From contig DJFR01000098.1 in NCBI GenBank assembly GCA_002432545.1, positions 11,208 to 24,605 of the forward strand: a DNA stretch of 13,398 nt, read 5' to 3'. Under the pieces are notes generated by a model. It was not told the origin of the DNA. It did not search any database and was given only the letters and a program-made list of their open reading frames with translations. The position numbers and the translations under genes are program-made. Source of the stretch: Flammeovirgaceae bacterium UBA5867. GTDB taxonomy: Bacteria; Bacteroidota; Bacteroidia; Cytophagales; Cyclobacteriaceae. Position 1 is the stretch's first letter. The number at the start of each line of letters is the position of its first letter. Below, in pieces: positions 6,919-13,398 of the stretch.

Positions 6919-8916
6919 ATGGTGAGGATAATCGTTATACTATCCTTTTTGATTATCGGTACAACGGGTGGGGCATACGCACAGAAAATCAGCATGCCCG
7001 CATTCTTCAGCAGCAACATGGTATTGCAGCGGGAGAAACCTGTCGTGTTCCGGGGAAGTGCGCCACCTAAAGCTTCGTTTGCTGTAACATTCAATGGCAG
7101 GAAGCAGAAAGTAAAGGCCGATGCAAAAGGAGAGTGGCGCGTGCAATACCCGGCTATGGAAGCAGGCGGCCCCTATACCTTTACCGTTCATGCAGACAGT
7201 TCCTATACCTTTACCGGTATACTAATAGGCGATGTGTGGATATGCTCCGGACAATCGAATATGGAATGGCCGGTGTTGAAAGCGCTTAATGCATCGTACG
7301 AAATCCGCCACGCAGATTATCCGCAGATACGTTCTTTCACAGTTGCCAGAAAGGTAGCGTCTTCGCCCTTGCATAATACTGCACCGGCATCGTGGCAAGT
7401 GTGTACCCCACAGGAAGCCGCAGCTTTTACGGCAGTAGGATATTTCTTTGCCCGTGAATTATACCAGCAATTAAATGTACCGATCGGTATAATTCATAGT
7501 TCGTGGGGTGGCACTTCTATCGAGGCGTGGACAAGTCTGGAAGCATTGCACCAGCATGCAGATTTTCGCGGCAAGGTAGATACATTTCGTCTTGCCGTAA
7601 AACAGCAGCGTTCGGTTGAAGTGCTGGAACGTGAAAATATAGCGGCCAATGCAAAGCACTGGGAGACTTTACAAAAGCGCGACCCGGGTTTTACCGAATC
7701 ATGGTATCGTACAAAACAAAACAGTGGTGACTGGAGAAAATTTGCAGCACCTGATTTTGGTGAAGATCACGCCTTTGTCAAGTATGCCGGCTCGATCTGG
7801 TTGCGAAAAACATTCAGGCTCACAAAAGATATAGCAACACGTGACCTGGTACTGAACCTCGAAACGCTAAACGATTACGACATAACGTATTGCAATGGTA
7901 TTGAGATTGGCCGGAATATTACGTGGGCACCAGCACGAAGAATATATATCGTTCCGAAAGCAGTACTGAAGGCTGGCGAAAATACAATTGTGATGAGGCT
8001 CGATCATCAGCCGGGTAATGGTCTCTTTCGTACGCATGACTCCGCTGATCTGCGCCTGTATGAGTTGATCCAGTCTGACGATGCGGTAGCCATACCGTTG
8101 GACGGAGCGTGGGAGTATAGGTTCGGACTACCCGCGAACGAATACCCGCCAAAACCCATCATGTTTCCGCTTACATCGCATACCGGAGTTCTTTATAACG
8201 GTATGATCGCACCGCTTAGCGGTTTGGCTATAAAAGGCTTTGCCTGGTACCAGGGTGAAACGAACGCGGGGCGTGCCTACCAATACAGAAGTTTACTACC
8301 CTTGATGATTAACGATTGGCGTACACAATTTAAGCAAGGCAATGTTCCTTTTCTGATCGTGCAGACATCTGCTCACGGTAAACTTACCGAGGAGCCCGTA
8401 GATAACACCTGGGCTGAACTTCGTGAAGCACAAGCCATGGCGCTTGCACTTCCCAATACAGCGGTGGCGGTTAGCCATGACGTTGGCGATCCTTACGATG
8501 TACACCCTGCGCAAAAGCAGGCAGTGGGAAAGCGATTGGCGCTGGAAGCACTGAAAGTTGCTTATGGCAGAAGTGATATATATACATCACCGCGCTACCA
8601 ATCCAGCGAAGTAGAAGGGGATACGGTCGTCATATATTTTACCAATGCAAAAGGTTTGCAGGCACGCGGTACGAAACTGAAGGGCTTCGCCATAGCAGGC
8701 CCAGATAAAAAATTTGTATGGGGTGATGCCATTATTCGTGGTAACAATACTGTGCATGTATATAGTAAAGAAATACAAAAACCGGTGGCTGTACGCTACG
8801 CCTGGGCAGGTAGCCCTGTAGAGAGCAACGGAGCAAACTTATATAGTATAGATGGATTTCCGGCAATGTCCTTTCGAACGGATGTGTGGGATGGTATAAC
8901 GTTAAACAAAAAATAG
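6919..8916 (+). CDS. Sialate O-acetylesterase-like secreted carbohydrate esterase with inserted beta-sandwich
   Basis: Predicted glycan O-acetylesterase, 665 residues. Signal peptide MVRIIVILSFLIIGTTGG then AYA|Q, with cleavage after Ala21. An N-terminal beta-sandwich (MPAFFSSNMVLQREKPVVF and onward, about 26-103) precedes the SASA catalytic core. SGQSNMEW carries the nucleophile Ser113; FAWYQGETNAG (441-451) and DPYDVHPAQK with Asp527 and His529 complete the site. Between Ser113 and these blocks lies a helical linker (about 210-285) and a jelly-roll-like segment (about 288-400, GSIWLRKTFRL to ENTIVMRL) that resembles GH2 sugar-binding domains. The ATG starts 4 bp after the GH2 stop. GGAG abuts the ATG directly, too close for a normal Shine-Dalgarno; the next codon, GTG at 6922, is an alternative start that leaves the signal peptide intact. 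It differs from the small esterase upstream in size and architecture. Confidence 0.92.
   Translation: MVRIIVILSFLIIGTTGGAYAQKISMPAFFSSNMVLQREKPVVFRGSAPPKASFAVTFNGRKQKVKADAKGEWRVQYPAMEAGGPYTFTVHADSSYTFTGILIGDVWICSGQSNMEWPVLKALNASYEIRHADYPQIRSFTVARKVASSPLHNTAPASWQVCTPQEAAAFTAVGYFFARELYQQLNVPIGIIHSSWGGTSIEAWTSLEALHQHADFRGKVDTFRLAVKQQRSVEVLERENIAANAKHWETLQKRDPGFTESWYRTKQNSGDWRKFAAPDFGEDHAFVKYAGSIWLRKTFRLTKDIATRDLVLNLETLNDYDITYCNGIEIGRNITWAPARRIYIVPKAVLKAGENTIVMRLDHQPGNGLFRTHDSADLRLYELIQSDDAVAIPLDGAWEYRFGLPANEYPPKPIMFPLTSHTGVLYNGMIAPLSGLAIKGFAWYQGETNAGRAYQYRSLLPLMINDWRTQFKQGNVPFLIVQTSAHGKLTEEPVDNTWAELREAQAMALALPNTAVAVSHDVGDPYDVHPAQKQAVGKRLALEALKVAYGRSDIYTSPRYQSSEVEGDTVVIYFTNAKGLQARGTKLKGFAIAGPDKKFVWGDAIIRGNNTVHVYSKEIQKPVAVRYAWAGSPVESNGANLYSIDGFPAMSFRTDVWDGITLNKK
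7172..7216 (+). repeat. Short direct repeat CCTATACCTTTACCG (two copies, 30-nt period)
   Basis: The 15-mer occurs at 7172-7186 and 7202-7216 in the same frame, encoding YTFT twice ten codons apart in the N-terminal beta-sandwich of the large esterase. It may be a small internal duplication or simply two similar beta-strands with matching codon choice. Confidence 0.7.
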
Positions 8917-8917
8917 A

Positions 8918-11200
8918 ATGCTAAAATCTGAACAAGCTTTATCGCGGTCGTTTCTCCGCAAAGATATATATACTGATCTCGTTGTGATAGGTGGCGGGTT
9001 ATCCGGTACATGTTGTGCTATAACTGCGGCACGTGCCGGTCTTAAAGTAGTACTCGTGCAGGACAGACCCGTGCTCGGAGGTAATTCTTCGAGTGAAGTA
9101 CGGCTGTGGGTACTCGGGGCAACCTCGCACATGGGTAATAATAACCGATGGTCGAGAGAAGGTGGCGTAGTGGATGAGATTCTCGTAGAGAACATGTATC
9201 GTAACAAAGAAGGTAATGCCATTATATTCGACACGGTGCTGCTCGATAAAGTAGTAAGTGAACCCAATATTACGCTGTTACTCAACACTACCGTGATCGA
9301 AGTTCAGAAGAAAGATGCTGATACCATTTCATCCGTAAGAGCATATTGCAGTCAGAATGCAACCGATTATAGTATAGCCGCACCGTTGTTTTGCGATGCA
9401 TCCGGTGATGGTGTGGTTGGCTTTTTGTCGGGCGCTGCATTCAGAATGGGAGCGGAGTCCAAGGAAGAGTTTGGCGAGTTGTTCGCGCCTTCGTCTGAAT
9501 ATGGTGAGCTGTTAGGACACTCGATATACTTTTATACCAAAGATATAGGGAAGCCCGTTTCATTTGTGCCGCCTTCGTATGCTTTGGATGATATCACGAA
9601 GATCCCGAAGTATAAAAAATTCTCTGCCAAGGAGCAGGGGTGCCAGTTGTGGTGGATAGAGTATGGCGGGCGCCTCGATACCGTTCATGATACCGAGAAG
9701 ATCAAATGGGAACTCTGGAAAGTCGTATACGGTGTCTGGAATTATATTAAAAACTCGGGTAATTTCCCGGAGGCGCAAAACCTCACGCTCGAATGGGTTG
9801 GGACAATCCCCGGTAAACGCGAGAGCCGGAGATTTGAAGGTGACTATATCTTACACCAGCAGGACATTGTTTCGCAGCGTGCGCATAGTGATGCCGTTGC
9901 GTTTGGCGGCTGGTCGATCGACCTGCATCCTGCCGATGGTGTCTTTAGTGAAAAGCCCGGTTGCAACCAGTGGCACAGTAAAGGAATATACCCGATACCC
10001 TATCGTTGCTACTATAGCCGCAATATCAATAATCTTTTTCTGGCAGGCCGCATCATCAGTGTCAGTCACGTAGCGTTCGGTTCTACGCGTGTAATGGGGA
10101 CAAGCGCCTATGGTGGACAAGCTATCGGGATGGCCGCGGCACTTTGCATCGAAAAACAAGTGCAGCCACGTGCGATCGCAGAACAAAACTATATTCGCGA
10201 ATTGCAGCAACGACTGGCCGCGATTGGACACTATATACCCGGCATACAACTTTCGAATGAGAATGACCTTGTTCGTACAGCATCTATTTATGCTTCAAGC
10301 GAATTGATACTTACAGAACTTCCGGAAGCCGGGTTGCTGAAAAAACTGGATCCGGCAGTCGCACAGTTACTTCCATTGGACGAGGGCAAAGTGCCGGAGC
10401 TAAATCTTCATGCTGAAACGGATCTTGAGACAACGCTGGAGGTTGAACTATATATCAGTCACCATTCCGGTAATTTTACTCCGGATGTATTGCTGGAAAC
10501 TGTACCCGTACCGTTGACATCCGGAAAGAACTGTGTGAAACTTGCATTCAAAAGTATATTGGCTGACAAAGGTTATGCATTTATAGTCTTTCGGAAGAAC
10601 CCGTCTATACGGCTGCATTTTTCTCCGATGCGTATCAGTGGTATACTTTCCGTATTCAATCACATTAACGAAGCTGTTTCAAATTATGGTAAGCAATTGC
10701 CGCCACCGGATATCGGGGTTGATGCCTTTGAATTCTGGTGTCCGCAACGCAGACCGGAAGGACAAAATGTGGCGTTAAAGATCAACCCCGGATTAAAGTG
10801 TTTCGCAGCTGAAAATATACGTAACGGTATAGATCGTCCGGTGAAGCAGCCAAACGCATGGGTCGCTGATCTGAAAGACCCAGCTCCGAAACTCGAACTT
10901 GCCTGGAAGGAAGAAGTAACCATACGCGAGGTGCTGATTAAATTCGATACAGACTTCGACCACCCGATGGAAACTGTCTTGATGGGACATCCGGAATCGG
11001 TAATGCCTTTTTGCGTTCGTCATTATACCTTGCGTGATGATCAGGGAAATATTGTATATCGCAAAGAAGATAATTATCAGACTATAAATCGCATCACGCT
11101 AAACAACCCGGTGCATACACGCAGGCTTACCCTGGAAGTAAGTCATCCATCACCGTCTATACCAGCATCTGTATTTGAAATTCAGTGTTATACTTCCTAA
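8918..11200 (+). CDS. FAD-dependent oxidoreductase with beta-rich C-terminal domains
   Basis: Probable flavoprotein of the FAD_oxidored type (PF12831), 760 residues; reaction unknown. A Rossmann fold starts almost at once: DLVVIGGGLSG has the dinucleotide motif Gly25-x-Gly27-x-x-Gly30. VQDRPVLGGNSSSEVRLW (47-64) follows, with Gln-Asp where many flavoproteins have Glu. FCDASGDG (about 158-165) and the second FAD-contact motif RVMGTSAYGGQAIGMAAA (391-408) complete the fold. From about 460 the protein turns beta-rich; about 590-757 looks like a galactose-binding/discoidin-type sandwich, a fold-level guess only. No signal peptide or lipobox is visible, and a stop at 8903-8905 blocks any 5' extension, so the product is probably cytoplasmic, unlike every other product here. 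It starts 1 bp after the esterase stop. It may oxidise a sugar released by the locus (inference). Confidence 0.85.
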   Translation: MLKSEQALSRSFLRKDIYTDLVVIGGGLSGTCCAITAARAGLKVVLVQDRPVLGGNSSSEVRLWVLGATSHMGNNNRWSREGGVVDEILVENMYRNKEGNAIIFDTVLLDKVVSEPNITLLLNTTVIEVQKKDADTISSVRAYCSQNATDYSIAAPLFCDASGDGVVGFLSGAAFRMGAESKEEFGELFAPSSEYGELLGHSIYFYTKDIGKPVSFVPPSYALDDITKIPKYKKFSAKEQGCQLWWIEYGGRLDTVHDTEKIKWELWKVVYGVWNYIKNSGNFPEAQNLTLEWVGTIPGKRESRRFEGDYILHQQDIVSQRAHSDAVAFGGWSIDLHPADGVFSEKPGCNQWHSKGIYPIPYRCYYSRNINNLFLAGRIISVSHVAFGSTRVMGTSAYGGQAIGMAAALCIEKQVQPRAIAEQNYIRELQQRLAAIGHYIPGIQLSNENDLVRTASIYASSELILTELPEAGLLKKLDPAVAQLLPLDEGKVPELNLHAETDLETTLEVELYISHHSGNFTPDVLLETVPVPLTSGKNCVKLAFKSILADKGYAFIVFRKNPSIRLHFSPMRISGILSVFNHINEAVSNYGKQLPPPDIGVDAFEFWCPQRRPEGQNVALKINPGLKCFAAENIRNGIDRPVKQPNAWVADLKDPAPKLELAWKEEVTIREVLIKFDTDFDHPMETVLMGHPESVMPFCVRHYTLRDDQGNIVYRKEDNYQTINRITLNNPVHTRRLTLEVSHPSPSIPASVFEIQCYTS

Positions 11201-11212
11201 CGAAAAATAACT

Positions 11213-13398
11213 GTGAAAAGAACTATATATACCCTCGTACTCGCTGGCTGTGCTGCCCTAACAGGTTGCCAGCAGGCTGCTCAGCTTCAGAATGATCAAC
11301 TCACCATCAAGTGGTCGGGTGGCGATGAAGCGAAGATCAGCGAAATTGTTTTGAACGTGGATTCAGGCCGGTCTTCTCTGGCAACGCCTTCCGGTGAATA
11401 TACCTTGCTGTATAGCAAAGGTAAACCGGATAGCATCCCTACTATATTTAAAACCGTTACCGGTGTATCGTTTCCGGAGCCTATATTTAAATACCAGATC
11501 GAACACTGGAAGCGTTCTACTTCTTCGGTAACACTCAACACGGCAGGAGAGGCATTTCATTTTTATCCAGCGGTTGACAAGGCAAGTGGAGACGAAATAT
11601 ACTTTGTTAAGGAATTGCCGGTAGCAACAGTAACTGCTTCGTGGAAACTAGACCCGGTATATACATCCGACATTATCGTAACGCAGCGACTGATCGCAAA
11701 ACAGGATGGATACTATTCGCTGGCCACACCTTCGTTAACAACCGTACCGGAAGAAGATCTTGCGTGGGCTACACTGCCGGGATATTTTCAGGGCAGCCGG
11801 TTTCAGGATAATTTTGTTCTGGCCTATGCGTATGGACAAGGTATACCCAAACTTCCCGTAGTATACCCCGAGCGTTGTGCAAGTACATTGTCGCCCATCG
11901 TTACATCGAAGAATGGTATTTCTGTTTCAGTGTTACCCGCACCGGGTGTTGGGCGTGATCCGTGGGAGAACGATCAAAAAACACATGAAGAATGGAAGCT
12001 GGGTTTATCACACATGAATCGCAGAGGAGCAGTATCGCCTACGTTGTATTACCCGGTGTTGGGAGAGCCTTTATCAAAACTGAAAGCAGGTGATACATTG
12101 CAGTATGAATTTCGCTACAGCATTACGAAAGGCGACTGGTATAAAAATCTGAAACATACTGTAAATGATATATACCGCTTTCATGATCAGCTTGCGTTGC
12201 GTGAAAATAAGGAGTCACTGATCAACCGGATTCATGCGATGAGACACTATCTCACCGATAGTAAGACTTCCCTGTGGAACATCGAATCATTTGAAGGTAA
12301 AAAGATAGGAGGACAATCATACCTCGGTGGTGTTGTCGGATCTGTTGGTGATGCCATGAAAAACTCAGACTATGGAGCAATGTGGATGCTGGCAAATGCA
12401 ACCGATGATCCTGTATTAAAGAAGCAGGTATTACCTTACGCCCTTAACTTCAAATTAGTGCAACAACAAACTGATCCGGGTTTCTTTCAGGGTGCAGCTA
12501 TAGGACAATATTACCTTGCCAAACGGAAAAAGTTTGTTGAAGAGTGGGGTGAGTTTGTGGAGCCCGTGAGCCTTACATACTATACTATGCTTGATGATGG
12601 AAATATACTCTTGTTTGAGCCTAACAATAAAGAACTACAGCAACGGTTGCGATTGGGAGCTGACCTGTTATTGCAATGGCAGAAGCAGGATGGAAGCTGG
12701 GAAGTTGCGTATGATCGTCATACCGAGAAGCCGATCTTTACCGATATAAAAGACCTTCGTCCTACATTTTACGGATTGCTGGTGGCGCATCGTATTTTCA
12801 AGGAGCAGCGTTATCTCGATGCTGCCCGTAAAGGTGCAGACTGGTTGATCGAGCATGGAATCAAGCAAGGTCATTTTATAGGTGTATGCGGTGACGCGCG
12901 TTATGCACCGGATTTTGCCACTGCGCAGGTAGCCCAGGCGTTGTTTGACCTGTATGATGTTACGGGTGATACGAGATATAAAGACGCTGCACTCGAAGCT
13001 GCACGGTTTTATACAGAATCAATCTATACACACCCGGTGGCCAGTGAGAAGATCAAGAAGGTAAAGAATACAGAACGTAAGGACTGGGAGATTACACAAT
13101 CAGGTTTAAGCTTCGAGCATGGTGGTATAATGGGATCGGCACAACGTCATGGACCGATACAGCTTGCGAGTCATGCAGGATTATTTGTTCGTGTATTCCA
13201 GTTAACAGAAGACTCATTGTTTCTTGCGATGGCGCGGTCCGCTGCGATTGGCCGCGATGCATTTGTCGATCCGGCAACACATGTCGCATCGTATTACTGG
13301 AATGCGATGAGCAATGGTGCGGGCCCATACCCGCATCACGCCTGGTGGCAGATCGGCTGGATCACGGATTATTTGCTGGCAGAAGCAGAGCTTCGTTC
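11213..13398 (+). CDS. Glycan-locus lipoprotein with probable alpha/alpha-toroid catalytic domain (3' partial)
   Basis: Function not recognised with certainty. The frame is open from a GTG at 11213 to the window end, giving 728 residues. The N-terminus has a basic start, a hydrophobic stretch and lipobox LTGC, so Cys19 is probably lipidated; this decides the GTG start, since any ATG inside would lose the signal. Residues about 22-325 are beta-rich. About 330-728 is a run of helical hairpins like those of (alpha/alpha) glycosidases and polysaccharide lyases: GADLLLQWQKQDGSW, GADWLIEHG, ATAQVAQALFDLYDVTGD. Glycine-rich loops SYLGGVVGSVGDAM (369-382) and SFEHGGIMG (633-641), plus PHHAWWQIGW near the end, are candidate active-site elements. 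Similar Bacteroidota proteins may carry the label glycerophosphoryl diester phosphodiesterase (uncertain recollection); no such catalytic motif is seen. It follows the oxidoreductase by 12 bp. Confidence 0.75.
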   Translation, partial: MKRTIYTLVLAGCAALTGCQQAAQLQNDQLTIKWSGGDEAKISEIVLNVDSGRSSLATPSGEYTLLYSKGKPDSIPTIFKTVTGVSFPEPIFKYQIEHWKRSTSSVTLNTAGEAFHFYPAVDKASGDEIYFVKELPVATVTASWKLDPVYTSDIIVTQRLIAKQDGYYSLATPSLTTVPEEDLAWATLPGYFQGSRFQDNFVLAYAYGQGIPKLPVVYPERCASTLSPIVTSKNGISVSVLPAPGVGRDPWENDQKTHEEWKLGLSHMNRRGAVSPTLYYPVLGEPLSKLKAGDTLQYEFRYSITKGDWYKNLKHTVNDIYRFHDQLALRENKESLINRIHAMRHYLTDSKTSLWNIESFEGKKIGGQSYLGGVVGSVGDAMKNSDYGAMWMLANATDDPVLKKQVLPYALNFKLVQQQTDPGFFQGAAIGQYYLAKRKKFVEEWGEFVEPVSLTYYTMLDDGNILLFEPNNKELQQRLRLGADLLLQWQKQDGSWEVAYDRHTEKPIFTDIKDLRPTFYGLLVAHRIFKEQRYLDAARKGADWLIEHGIKQGHFIGVCGDARYAPDFATAQVAQALFDLYDVTGDTRYKDAALEAARFYTESIYTHPVASEKIKKVKNTERKDWEITQSGLSFEHGGIMGSAQRHGPIQLASHAGLFVRVFQLTEDSLFLAMARSAAIGRDAFVDPATHVASYYWNAMSNGAGPYPHHAWWQIGWITDYLLAEAELR

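Noticed and set aside
8942..8965. Twin-arginine-like motif (SRSFLRK) at the oxidoreductase N-terminus
   Set aside because: There is only one Arg in the core pair position and no hydrophobic segment before the Rossmann strand; the following hydrophobic stretch is the FAD-binding fold itself.
11201..11212. Terminator or promoter between the oxidoreductase and the last lipoprotein
   Set aside because: Only 12 A-rich bases are present, with no inverted repeat; the genes look co-transcribed.
11296..11541. Minus-strand open frames at 11296-11560, 12668-12874 and 13092-13328
   Set aside because: They are shadows of the intact plus-strand lipoprotein frame that runs from 11213 to the window end.

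Overview
The window is an internal piece of a polysaccharide utilization locus (PUL) from a Bacteroidota bacterium. The evidence is a SusC/SusD outer-membrane pair followed by secreted carbohydrate-active enzymes, A-rich ribosome-binding regions with few Shine-Dalgarno sequences, and a moderate GC content (mid-40s by eye). Environmental Cytophagia or Chitinophagia would fit, but the sequence does not fix the genus.

Layout: all seven genes lie on the + strand with gaps of 29, 22, -4, 4, 1 and 12 bp, so they very probably form one transcript. In order: (1) 1-2472, SusC/RagA TonB-dependent transporter, 5' truncated; (2) 2502-3989, SusD-like glycan-binding lipoprotein; (3) 4012-4899, small secreted SASA/SGNH esterase; (4) 4896-6914, secreted glycoside hydrolase family 2 enzyme; (5) 6919-8916, large sialate-O-acetylesterase-like enzyme with an inserted beta-sandwich; (6) 8918-11200, FAD-dependent oxidoreductase without a signal peptide, with beta-rich C-terminal domains; (7) 11213 to the window end, GTG-started lipoprotein with a probable alpha/alpha-toroid domain, 3' truncated. 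There is no non-coding stretch over 30 bp, and no RNA gene, mobile element, CRISPR array, promoter or terminator is visible. The PUL regulator and the ends of the operon must lie outside the window.

How the genes may work together (inference): SusD and SusC capture and import oligosaccharides. Two distinct esterases remove O-acyl (probably acetyl) groups. The GH2 enzyme cleaves exo-beta-glycosidic bonds. The toroid lipoprotein may be a further glycosidase or lyase at the outer membrane. The oxidoreductase may act on the released sugar in the cytoplasm. The esterases point to an O-acetylated glycan, but its identity cannot be read from the sequence. The least explained parts are the FAD oxidoreductase and the toroid lipoprotein.
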